From: Bretschneidera sinensis | Taxonomy: Eukaryota > Streptophyta > Magnoliopsida > Brassicales > Akaniaceae | Direction: 5' to 3' | DNA length: 64,000 nucleotides | Assembly (NCBI GenBank): GCA_023935145.1 | Contig: CM043698.1 | Coordinates: 142,704,001 to 142,768,000 of the forward strand | Part shown: piece by piece, positions 1-10,700 of the stretch | How the letters are laid out: each line of letters opens with the position of its first letter | How positions within the stretch are numbered: the stretch's first letter is position 1 | Program-made: the position numbers and the translations under genes | The notes under the pieces: generated by a model | Told to the model about the DNA's origin: nothing | Seen by the model: only the letters and a program-made list of their open reading frames with translations | Database searches by the model: none

Positions 1-1007
1 TTTATCAGTTTGAGAACATTTAAAGAGCGATTTACAAAGATACTGTTATTGTATTCATAAAATACAAGAAAATAAAATCTTAGATTAAAATTTTAAGAGG
101 TAGTGATATTGACACTCCATGAATAGTTATCAGCACTCTATTTTTTTCTTTTAAAACTTACAATAGTGCCCATAATAAAAGTTAGATACACAATTTGACT
201 TCTAAATTATAATTACTACCACGTATTCTCTTTACAAGATTCTATGATGCAAAATATTATATTAATTACATTCTTTATTCGTTTTTTTTCTACTTTTCTC
301 TCTTTTGTTTTCTTCCGTTTTTCCTTCAATTTTTGTTAGAGACACGAATTAAACTTTTACGTGAAAAATATTGATCCTACTGAATGCAAATGATCCAACT
401 TCTGAAAATCTTATTAATATTTACTATTTTCAGCTAATAATTCTTATTAAGTTGATTAAGAAGAATCATTAATTCTATAATCTTGAGAGTTATTAATATT
501 CAATGTAGAACACATATTCCGTTAATTGAATATCTAATATTATGAAAAAGGTGAAGAAAGAATTAAAATTAATATTACAGGGTTGAAGGCAAAGATTTTG
601 ATAATAGAAGAACCAAAACACTGTTGGAGCCTTTGGACACTCTAATTTTTGAGTAAAACCTTTTGTGTTCAACTATATAAGAAGTCATTTTGGTGTTAGA
701 GACATTTTAATTTGACATGATTTGCTTTTACTCTATGAAGAACCGAGATGATGAGATAGTGAGGGTAAAGATTTAGAGATGAAGAAAGTATAATTAATAG
801 AAATTTTTGTATTATAAAAACTTGTAAAGAATATAAATGACAGTAATGGTATTTCAAAGTGAAAAGTGCACATAACTTTAATTAGGGGTATTATTGTAAG
901 TTTTAGAAAAAAAAAATAATAATCGGAATGCCAATAATTAAAGATTTATGGAGTGTCGATATCGCTACCCATATTTTATTTGCTTACACAAACATGCTAT
1001 AATATTT
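1..1007. other. Distal 3' flank of the unit 1 VAL-like gene, no gene seen
   Basis: A+T-rich DNA matching 27374-28379 and 38955-39960 in the other units. It holds short T-rich and AT-rich runs but no convincing open frame, RNA gene or transposon end. It stops at the target-site copy tattt (1003-1007) of the copia insertion. Confidence 0.6.
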
Positions 1008-1871
1008 TGTTGGAAATCACCTTGACAAGATGCCTAGGTGGTGATCTTCCAAACACCCAAGTCTTGAATGACTTGTAGAAAGAATTTCAGCAATCGAACT
1101 CAAGAACAGAAAATCAAAGAAAGAAAGAAGACAAGTAATTTGTTGTCGAGGTTCGGCAATGTGCCTACGTCCCCGTGAGTTCCTCCGAACTCTCTGCACT
1201 ATCTCAGTGGTTCTTACAAAGTTACAGCAATCCCCTTCAAGAATCCAAGTTCTTGAAGAAACAAGAAGAGAAGGAAGAAGATGAGAACTCAACAATGTTC
1301 TCTAATCTAATCCATACTCTCTCTATCTAATTACAACCAGCCTCACTACAAGAGTCCTTCTTGTGTTTATGTCTCTCTACACAATTCTCTCTTAGTGTTT
1401 ACAATGATCTCACAATGTCACAAAACTCTCTTGTATGTGTGTTTTTGTATCTTGTATTATTTTATGAAATGAGGCCTTGAGAACCCCTTTTATAGCCTCT
1501 TAATTCTTGGACATTCTTGTGAGTCATTATCCTCCCTTTGATCATGTTCTTCCTTTAATCTCAGCCCTACATCACTCTCCAAGTGATGCTGTGTGTTTTG
1601 GTGTGGTGCTGTGTGCTGCGGCGTGACCTGATGCTGCAGCCACCTGATGCTGTGCGCACACCTCCTGCCTGTGGACAGAAACTTCCACAGCAGTGTGCCT
1701 GACCTTCCCACGCTCAAAACTTAAGCACACACTTGTGTGAAACCTTTTAACTTACTGAAATTTCATACTCCACATTTGGTTTGGATTTTAACCATCCTTG
1801 AACCATGTTTGGACCTGTTCAAACCTTGACCATGTTTGACCCATGTTTAAACCTTAGACAAAAAACCAACA
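1008..1871 (-). repeat. 3' LTR of the 1008-6295 copia element
   Basis: 864 bp with TG...CA ends, near-identical to 5433-6295. It is the downstream LTR because the polyprotein is on the minus strand. Short open frames inside it are LTR sequence, not genes. Confidence 0.93.
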
Positions 1872-1952
1872 ATCTCTACCTTTGTCTAAGCGTTTAAACC
1901 CGAACCATTTGTGCAGAGACCTTCGGGATCCAAACTCATCTTGAGTCATCAA

Positions 1953-4900
1953 TCAACTGACTCCAATCCTAAGTAATTCAAGGCAATGATTGAACTTACT
2001 TAGAGGTAGAAACTTGGTGCCTAAATCTGCAGGACTTTTCTCCGTGGTCTTCTTGTCAACATGAATGCTTCCTTCTGTACCATTTTCCAGAATGTAATGA
2101 TACCGAACATCAATATACTCCGTCCCCTCATGGAACACCGGATACCTCCACAAGTTCCCCGCACTTTGGCTATCCAAAGATACCACCACCTGCTCTTTTA
2201 GGACCTCCCACTCGTCCAACAACCCCTTGCACCCCATAGCCTCCTTTATGGCTTCCGTAGCCGCTATGCATTCTGCCCTGGTTGTTATGAGTGCTACAAC
2301 TGGCTGCCACTGAGCCTCCATGTACCTCAGAAACCACTTCATCCCAAGATAACGCTCTTTTCTAGGATTACTCACACATTTGCTGAAAACATCCATTGCC
2401 CAAGAAACACTTGACCTGTTTCTCTTCCTTTCCCGGATGATTCTCCTCATCCCAATGATCTTTTGTGCAAGGCTGAGATCCTTCCTCTCGAACTCCTCAC
2501 TGAGTTGAGATGTAAACCTTTCCATCCTCTTCCTGCTGTTCCAAACTAACAGCCCATCAATGACATAGGTGAGGATACTCACCATCTTCTCCACCTTGTG
2601 TCCAGGTGAGAAAGTTTCTGTGAAACTTATGTCTTCTCTTCTTGTGAACCCATTCGCCACCAGCTTAGCCTTGTTCCGGACTTCATCTCTTGGAGGGCAC
2701 CCTTCTTTGATCTTGTAAGTGCACTTACATTCCACAACTTTCTGATTTCCTGGAATTTTCACCAATTCCCAGAAGTTGTTCTTTCTCAAAGAATCCATTT
2801 CTTCCTCCATAGCTAGCTGCCACTTTGACGAATCCTTACACTCCATGGCATCCATGTAAGTTTTTTGTTCACTCATCTCTCCTTTTGTCCAAGGAGCTGC
2901 TGCATCCGTAGCATCCGCAAACCCACATCTTGAAGGTGGTCCGACCAGCCTTCTTTCCCGGTCTCTTATGAGCTGAAAGTCCTTCTGACTTGCTGCAGCA
3001 TCCTCTTCTTGTTCAGTCTCTTCTTGAGTTTCTTCAGCTTGGCAATCATCCAAGGGCTCTACCTGGTCCGAACCCTCTTGCCTCCTTTGCTCTACCTGAA
3101 CAGAATCTCCCTTGATGCTATGCTCAACAATTTCTGAATTGGTTTGCTCACTAGCCCCTGCAGGGTTAGTTTTCTCCAAGTAGGGAAATAATAATTCATT
3201 AAAGACAACATCCCTACTTATTATGAGTTTAAATCCTTCTTTTTCTAAGGACCACAACCTGTACCCCTTAGCTCCTTCCCCATATCCTAGAAACACATAT
3301 TTTCTAGATCCTGGGCTAAGCTTATCCTCCTTTTGGAGTGCATACGCAGCACACCCAAAAGTCCTAAGGTTGTCCAACTCAGGGGGTTTTCCACTCCACA
3401 TCTCCATGGGAGTCTTTTGGAACACAATCCTAGAGGTTGATCTATTAATCAAATATGCAGCTGTAGCTACGGCTTCTCCCCAAAAATATTTTGGTAACCC
3501 GGATCCATCTAACATGCACCTAACCTTTTCCATAAGGTTCTTATTCATCAACTCAGCAACTCCATTTTGCTGAGGAGTTTCCACAACCGTCCTATGTCTT
3601 AGAATTCCATTTAACCTACAAAATTGATCAAGTTCTTGGTTAAAAATTTCTAAGCCATTATCGGTTCTTATCCCCTTAACTACTCTACCCATTTGAGTCT
3701 CAACCAGCCCTTTCCACACCACTAATTTATTCAAGGCATCTAATTTATTCTTAACCAAATAAACACATACTTTTCTTGAATAATCATCAATTAAAGACAG
3801 AAAGTAAATGTTACCTCCCTGTGTTGGTGTTCTTGCTGGTCCCCAAAGGTCCGAATGAATGTAATCAAGAATCCCTTTAGACTTATGCACTCCGGTGTTA
3901 AAGCTGACCCGGTGTTGCTTCCCAAGAATGCAACTCTCACAGAAATCTAGTTTTTCTACTTTGTCACCACCAAGTAGACCTTCCTTGCTAAGTACTTGCA
4001 GGCCTTTTTCACTCATGTGTCCCAAGCGAGTGTGCCAAAGGGCTACCTTATCCAGCTCAGCCATCAAGCTTGCTGCTTGATCATTGGTTTCTGTTTCTCC
4101 GATCATCTCATAAAGTCCATCATTTCTTGCTGCCTTGATCACTACCAAAGATCCCTTGGCCACCTTGATCTTTCCTCCCTCTAATTTGCATGTATAGCCC
4201 ATGGAATCCAGCTGCCCCAATGAGATCAAGTTCCTCTTCAAATCTGGAACATACCTCACATTTTCCAGCAGCCTTGTGACTCCATCAAACATCCTCAATT
4301 GTATATCTCCAATCCCTCTCACTTGGCAAGAATTATCATTCCCCAAGAAGACCCTTCCATTATTGATCTTCTTGAAATTCTTGAACCATTCTTTGTGAGG
4401 GCTCATATGATGAGTACACCCGGTATCCAAGATCCATTTCCCACTGCCTTCTTGCCCCTTGCTCACACTTGAGCACACAACAAGAACATCATCATCTTGT
4501 TGTTCTGTTTTGGCAATCGAAGCCTCTCCATTCTTGGTATGGCTTCCTCCTCTATCCCTTGTCATCTTTTTGCAATCTTTCTTGACATGACCCTCCTTAT
4601 GGCAGAAGTGACAGCTCTTCCCTCCAAATCTCAGTTTGGAATGCATTCTCCCATGGCTTTCTCCTCTACCTCTGTCCCGGTAGTAGCCATACATGCTGCT
4701 GTGCACTCTCCCATGGCTCTCTCCTCTACCTCTGTCTCGGTAGTAGCCATGGTTGCTGCCATACCAAGTTGCTGGCCTTCTTTTAAAGAACAGCCCTTTA
4801 CCACTTGATGCACTCCTTTTCTTGGCATCAAGATCGTCTTGCAACTCTTTCTTAGGATCAAATTTAAAAGCAAAGATTCGTTTATGAAGATACTTCTTAT

Positions 4901-5192
4901 TAGGGAGAGTCTTGGCAAGAAACAACTCATCTAGTTTCTTCCATATTGCAGCTAGATCTTCCGAGTCTCCGCACTCTCTTGTGACATTATCCGAGATGTG
5001 CAAGAAAATGGTGTTGTAGGCCATCTTCTTCATCTTGGTCCACTGGTCCTCCGTGGCACTAGCTGGAAAAGCATCATCTTCTCCAATAGCCAAGTCCACT
5101 TTCTGCTGCATGAGAACCGCCTTGATCTTCCGCTTCCATAAGGAAAAGTCCCCCTTTCCATCAAACTTCTCCACACAGAAATTTGAAGCCAT
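1953..5192 (-). CDS. Copia gag-pol polyprotein, 1079 aa, lacking the RT catalytic core
   Basis: Uninterrupted frame starting about 240 bp inside the 5' LTR. Domains in order: gag N-terminus (residues 1-~120); CCHC zinc knuckle C-X2-C-X4-H-X4-C at 194-207; aspartic protease DTG at 256-258; GAG-pre-integrase HHCC zinc site (H387, H392, C418, C421); integrase core with D448, D511 and E547; and the start of the RT domain (about residues 830-900). Then the frame jumps from ETFSPGHKVEK straight to a degraded YVIDGLLV where the family has YVDD. About 120 residues of RT fingers and palm are missing, the second catalytic Asp context is lost, and much of RNase H is missing too. The middle of gag is also shorter than usual (after FKFDPKKELQ). 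Intact copia polyproteins are about 1,300-1,450 aa. All losses are in frame, so protease and integrase could still be made. A 15-residue YYRDRGRGESHGR-type repeat occurs twice before the zinc knuckle. Confidence 0.9.
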   Translation of the reverse strand: MASNFCVEKFDGKGDFSLWKRKIKAVLMQQKVDLAIGEDDAFPASATEDQWTKMKKMAYNTIFLHISDNVTRECGDSEDLAAIWKKLDELFLAKTLPNKKYLHKRIFAFKFDPKKELQDDLDAKKRSASSGKGLFFKRRPATWYGSNHGYYRDRGRGESHGRVHSSMYGYYRDRGRGESHGRMHSKLRFGGKSCHFCHKEGHVKKDCKKMTRDRGGSHTKNGEASIAKTEQQDDDVLVVCSSVSKGQEGSGKWILDTGCTHHMSPHKEWFKNFKKINNGRVFLGNDNSCQVRGIGDIQLRMFDGVTRLLENVRYVPDLKRNLISLGQLDSMGYTCKLEGGKIKVAKGSLVVIKAARNDGLYEMIGETETNDQAASLMAELDKVALWHTRLGHMSEKGLQVLSKEGLLGGDKVEKLDFCESCILGKQHRVSFNTGVHKSKGILDYIHSDLWGPARTPTQGGNIYFLSLIDDYSRKVCVYLVKNKLDALNKLVVWKGLVETQMGRVVKGIRTDNGLEIFNQELDQFCRLNGILRHRTVVETPQQNGVAELMNKNLMEKVRCMLDGSGLPKYFWGEAVATAAYLINRSTSRIVFQKTPMEMWSGKPPELDNLRTFGCAAYALQKEDKLSPGSRKYVFLGYGEGAKGYRLWSLEKEGFKLIISRDVVFNELLFPYLEKTNPAGASEQTNSEIVEHSIKGDSVQVEQRRQEGSDQVEPLDDCQAEETQEETEQEEDAAASQKDFQLIRDRERRLVGPPSRCGFADATDAAAPWTKGEMSEQKTYMDAMECKDSSKWQLAMEEEMDSLRKNNFWELVKIPGNQKVVECKCTYKIKEGCPPRDEVRNKAKLVANGFTRREDISFTETFSPGHKVEKMVSILTYVIDGLLVWNSRKRMERFTSQLSEEFERKDLSLAQKIIGMRRIIRERKRNRSSVSWAMDVFSKCVSNPRKERYLGMKWFLRYMEAQWQPVVALITTRAECIAATEAIKEAMGCKGLLDEWEVLKEQVVVSLDSQSAGNLWRYPVFHEGTEYIDVRYHYILENGTEGSIHVDKKTTEKSPADLGTKFLPLSKFNHCLELLRIGVS

Positions 5193-5432
5193 CTTTTGCG
5201 GACAAGATCCCAGATTTGTGCACTAACCACAACTACTTTCTTAAACCTCAAGAACACAGATCGAAGATGGATCTTTAACACCGTTCTTGAATCAACCTTC
5301 AAGAACACGACCGGATCTTGATCTTTAACCGTTCTTGATTCACCCAAGAAGTTTGATCTTTGATTCTTGGAGTCTTGGCTCCGTACCTTCTACTTCTTGT
5401 TCCGATAACCAGCTGCTGTGCTCTGATACCAC

Positions 5433-6295
5433 TGTTGGAAATCACCTTGACAAGATGCCCAGGTGGTGATCTTCCAAACACCCAAGTCTTGAATGACTTG
5501 TAGAAAGAATTTCAGCAATCGAACTCAATAACAGAAAATCAAAGAAAGAAAGAAGACAAGTAATTTGTTGTCGAGGTTCGGCAATGTGCCTACGTCCCCG
5601 TGAGTTCCTCCGAACTCTCTGCACTATCTCAATGGTTCTTACAAAGTTACAGCAATCCCCTTCAAGAATCCAAGTTCTTGAAGAAACAAGAAGAGAAGGA
5701 AGAAGATGAGAACTCAACAATGTTCTCTAATCTAATCTATACTCTCTCTATCTAATTACAACCAACCTCACTACAAGAGTCCCTCTTGTGTTTATGTCTC
5801 TCTACACAATTCTCTCTTAGTGTTTACAATGATCTCACAATGTCACAAAACTCTCTTGTATGTGTGTTTTTGTATCTTGTATTATCTTATGAAATGAGGC
5901 CTTGAGAACCCCTTTTATAGCCTCTTAATTCTTGGACATTCTTGTGAGTCATTATCCTCCCTTTGATCATGTTCTTCCTTTAATCTCAGCCCTACATCAC
6001 TCTCCAAGTGATGCTGTGTGTTTTGGTGTGGTGCTGTGTGCTGCGGCATGACCTGATGCTGCAGCCACCTGATGCTGTGCGCACACCTCCTACCTGTGGG
6101 CAGAAACTTCCACAGCAGTGTGCCTGACCTTCCCATGCTCAAAACTTAAGCACACACTTGTGTGCAACCTTTTGACTTACTGAAATTTCATACTCCACAT
6201 TTGGTTTGGATTTTAACGATCCTTGAACCATGTTTGGACCTGTTCAAACCTTGACCATGTTTGAACCTGTTCAAACCTTAGACAAAAAACCAACA
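5433..6295 (-). repeat. 5' LTR of the 1008-6295 copia element
   Basis: 863 bp. On the minus strand it is followed at once by the initiator-tRNA-Met primer-binding site. The element's promoter should lie here; a TATA-like or transcription start site was not assigned. Confidence 0.93.
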
Positions 6296-7727
6296 TATTT
6301 ATTATATAAATTAAAGTGTATTTCATCTTACACAAGGCCCAATCCTATCAAAGACCTTATATTTTGTCAAGGAATTTCGTATTTAAATTTAAATATGATT
6401 TATTATTAAGATAGTTTTATCAATGTCTTATTTAATATAATCATTATAGTATTAAAAGTTCATATGCATTCAATACTATCAATTATTTAAAACTCCATTT
6501 AATTTTGATGGTACGAACAAAATGTAGTTCCCTTTTGAGATTGAACAAGTTTCCCAATCAGTATTAGGTGTAGTATAAGATGCCACTGTGACTCAAATAA
6601 TTTAAAATTTTAGTTTAAAAATTCTTATCCTCCAGCAAACTTAAATAATTCTCTCCAGCCTGCAACGAGAGAGTTTTTTGTAATTTAATATTTCTATTAT
6701 TAGAGAGAAAGGAAGCAGAGAAGTATGGAGATAGAAAACTTTCTAGGGTTGTTTTTTCATAAGAAAAAAAATGTAGAACAAAGGACTATGCACAAGATGG
6801 GCTTCAATAAAATCTATACAATGAATCTCATTTACAAAATAGTTTCCTCCAGCCAAAAAAAGATAGTATTAAGCTGACAATCTTTAAGAAAATAAATCGA
6901 TCTTTCCACCCTGTCAAAAAGCTCTCCTATTACTTTATAAGCTAACCACAAATGGAGGATGGGATCAAGGTGATGTGCTTCTTCTTTTCACTTGAAGATT
7001 GAAAAATTGTTCCATGCCCAAATCTCCTGAACCACAGACTCACTACTCAAGGTAAAAATGCCCCAAAATCCGATAAATTTAAAACAATGAAAAACAGCCC
7101 AATTTGTCATTGATTTGACTACTTCCGTACCACTCCTAGAAATGAGTCATATAGGCAATATGTAGGGCTGTAAATCAGCTCAGGCCGCCCGAGCTTGACT
7201 TTTAGCTCACTCAAACTTGCTCATAACGCTTTATGAGCCAATCTCGAGCAGAATTTTAGCTCATAAAATTCTTGTTCCGAGCATGAGAATAGTGTGGCTT
7301 GCCTCAATAACGCTCGAGCATTTTAAGCTCGTTACTTTCCAAGCTGAGCAATCAATACAATTCGCCTCAGCTCGATTTAAATTAAAATATGAATATTTCT
7401 ATACTGTTATACATATATAAAACTGCCATACAAGTTTTACAATATACGAAATAAAAGTCAACTTTACTTCAAGGAAAAAACTTACATTTAAGATAAAAAA
7501 GGGAAAAGCTTACATAAAAAAGTACTTCAAGCAAAAAACTACCATATATATAGTCTTATATAGTTACTAGGGTTTTTACGTTCAACTCTTCTTTTTGTCG
7601 TTGAGCTCAATATCATATCTCATAACAATATCATACCTATACCATTTCAGGTCCAAGGTACAACTGCACCCCCAAAATAAACTCTAAACAATGGCTTAAA
7701 CCTTCTAAGAGTAGTTACTTTATCACG
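6296..7727. other. Proximal 3' flank of the unit 1 VAL-like gene
   Basis: Starts with the second target-site copy tattt, then continues the unit as at 28380-29823 and 39960-41400. Mostly A+T-rich with no gene seen; it includes the AGCTCGA-rich repeat at about 7163-7385. The 3' UTR of the VAL-like gene presumably lies next to 7728, but no polyadenylation signal was assigned. Confidence 0.55.
7163..7385. repeat. AGCTCGA-rich palindromic repeat, unit 1
   Basis: About 220 bp dense in gctc/gagc/ctcgag words, more G+C rich than its surroundings, starting near gggctgtaaat. It is present at the same place in all units (29262-29475, 40835-41045), so it predates the duplication. This word pattern is common in plant repetitive DNA, but no clear ends or target duplication were found and the class is unknown. 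Confidence 0.4.
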
Positions 7728-10700
7728 CTAGAGCTTCTGATTCGATCCAGCAGCTTGGGCCTTTTGTAGTCCTATGACAAGTTTCCCCTCTGGTTCCTTC
7801 AGATAAAATGTAACTGCAAAGTCCACCACTCATGGTCACTATCTCTTCATACATCAAATAGTAACTCACAAGTGCATTAAGTAAACACTTTAAAAACTTT
7901 CAAAATGTTTTTCAGGTAAGATATAGAAAACTATTAAAGATTAATCAAGGTGCATGAAAGAAAGAACTAAAATGATATTGCTATTATTTAGCAAATTTAA
8001 ATATGTAATTTCATTACACAGGATCACTAGAAAGTGAAATGTGTTTATATATGCAAAATTAAGCTTAAAATAACTGCTTGATTGTGACTAAAAGAATAAG
8101 ATGTGATGGCAGAAATAAGAGTGATAATTCAAATTAGAAAACATAATTATCAAGATTGCCTGAGCATTACTGAAGCTAGAATTACATGAATTACCTTTGT
8201 CACCGGGTTTACCATCCATCAAAGTCATGTACCCTCTGAGCCCTTCTAAGTTGTAAGTCTTGCTGCTATTGAGAGGCGGAGAGTAGTAGTTAAACTGCCA
8301 CTCAAGGCCTGTTGTATCCTGGACTCTAATTGGAATTCGTTGCCCCGCAGAAATTTTAGGGAAGAAAGCCTGCATTATTTAGTATCTATTACCACAAAAG
8401 AGTTTAAATCCAAGGTCTACTAGACACTATAACAAGACCATATGTCATTTCTCATGAATCAATTAGTTTAATGACCTTGCAGAGCCATTAAACAAAAGGG
8501 AAACTGGTAGAGGGGAGTAGCCTTTCTACTTTCCTCCTCCCTAAGCATGGTTTTAGTTATTACAATCAACATCATCTTAACATACAAACTTACCTCCGCA
8601 TGCTTTTTCGGAATCAACATGCGACCCGTCCTGGGATTAGAATCAGTTGCAGTCAAGATTTTATTGAATAAAGAGACAAGTTGATGCTCGCTGGCTTCTA
8701 TAGGCTTCTGACCATTTGGTTCAGAGGTTGATGATGTTGGATCGGCCCCACAGTTTCCTGCAACTGAACACCAACATAGAGTTAGTAGTCAATGAAAAAC
8801 AATGATCATCCAGTATAACAGCTTAAAATTGCAAGCTATAAATATACTTTTTGAAAAAAAAAGACCGCACTTCAGTGGAATCATAACTGGTGATGTAGAA
8901 CCACAAGCATAGTATCAACAGAGAGGGAGAAGAATTAAAAAGAAACCAAGAAACAAATACGGTGCAAATAACAGTGGAATCACAAAAAACCTCAAAAATA
9001 GGTATTTATTCGTCAACCAATGCACTAATGTCCAAAACATAATAGAGTGCTCTTATATATGCACAAAAACCTAACTATAAAAGGAAACAAAATATTAAGT
9101 CCTCAAACAAATCAAAATCCCTCAAATAGAATCCCTAATTTTAAACCTATTTCTATAATATTCCGTTTAAAATCCTTGATCAGTACTCCATAGTAATCAC
9201 CCTTCTAGATAGAAGAGTCGGAAAGAAACACACAACTCTATGTTACTTCCTTGGTTTGTCACCGACAAGAAAAAAGAAAGAAGACTCTGAGCCCGCAATA
9301 GGTCACATTTAAATTCAAGACAAATTAGGTATAACATTTAGCATAAGCTAAAAGCCTTTCAGTCCATCCAGGGTTTTTATAATTTTCGAACTTATCTCCA
9401 CCTTCCTTTAAACCAAAGAGAGCAAAATAAAGGAATTTATCTTCCTTCCTCCTTAAAGCAATAAAATAAAGTTTTCCTCTTCTATAAGACATTTTTTATT
9501 CAAACAGTACATCAACATTTTCTTGTATAAAATCTGGCATGACAGCTTAAAGCTTCAACAGATTGATTGAACAAATAGATTACCATTGTCCTTTAATTCC
9601 AATGATGGGGTAGACTGTGGCCCAGAAATTTCTCTGTCCGAGTAAACAGACAAGTCAACTCGAGAGGGGCCCCTCAATGATGAGCATTCCATGCATTCTA
9701 TGCCACCGACATACAATATTATATGTGTATATCTTGACATAATGCAACCATAGTGAATTGCCTGGGCAGGAAAATGAAGCATTAGCTGTAACGACCCATC
9801 CCAGGTTGGCCACCCCTAGACGGTGTCATCACATTTTGAAAATCCAAGCACGACGCATATATGCAACAATAAATATAATATTACCAGATTTTTTTTTCTT
9901 TTTCCTTATCCTTTAACAGGAGAGGTAAAGAAATCTGATATTCACTTAAACATAATATACATGAATGCATGAATATTTACAATAAAATTTTTTACAAGTC
10001 TTTAACTCGATTGTTTGAGGATATTGACACGTACTTGGCCTACAGATAAAGATCTCGTCTGATTCTCAACCCACCAGACTATTTATCTTGACTGTTACCT
10101 GAAATCATTGAACAGTGAGGAGTGAGCTTCACAAGCTCAGCGAATTAAATTTACTGAAAGTATTCCAAATTCCATCAATAATCCTTTAATATTAAAAATT
10201 TATTTTCGCATAACCTGATGACAACTTTCTACTATCAATCTCTTCTTCTCAATCATCGGTTCATCTTAAGACTATCAATTATCTCCTAATTACCTCGTAA
10301 TGAGGTTTATATCAAAAAATCCATCATTTAGGTAAGTCTTATCACCCTACTGCCTCTTTCTATGAAACTCAACCTTCTATAATTAAATTCACAAAAAGTA
10401 TCACATCTCAGCATCTCAAAAATCTCATCATCATAGCTGTCTCTTTTTATGAGACCCAGCCATCTATAATTTAATTCACAATTAATATACCACATCTCAG
10501 CATCTCAAAAATCTCATCATTATAGCTGTCTCTTTTTATGAGACCCAACCATCTATAATTTAATTCACAATTTATATACCACATCTCAGCATCTCAAAAA
10601 TCTCATCATTATAGCTGTCTCTTTTTATGAGACCCAGCCATCTATAATTTAATTCACAATTAATATACCATATCTCAGCATTTCAAATAATGCAACGATA

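Larger units (their letters stand above)
1008..6295 (-). mobile_element. Ty1/copia LTR retrotransposon, young, with deleted RT core
   Basis: Complete insertion of 5,288 bp. LTRs lie at 1008-1871 and 5433-6295, both starting TGTTGG and ending CCAACA. The 5-bp target duplication tattt is at 1003-1007 and 6296-6300. The uninterrupted target is present in unit 2 (near 28380) and unit 3 (near 39958), so the element entered after the duplication. On the minus strand the primer-binding site (tggtatcagagc, complementary to initiator tRNA-Met) adjoins the 5' LTR at 5420-5431, and a purine-rich tract lies at 1872-1886 next to the 3' LTR. I count roughly 15-18 differences between the LTRs (~2%), pointing to a recent insertion. 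It carries one long frame with gag, protease and integrase but damaged reverse transcriptase and RNase H, so it looks non-autonomous. Confidence 0.93.

Noticed and set aside
1017..1295. Open frame of 92 aa repeated at 5442-5720, and 75-aa pair at 1490-1717 / 5915-6142
   Set aside because: Both pairs lie inside the two LTRs of one copia element and are the same LTR sequence read twice; no protein family match seen.
3223..4808. Several plus-strand open frames of 60-116 aa
   Set aside because: They are antisense shadows of the copia polyprotein at 1953-5192.
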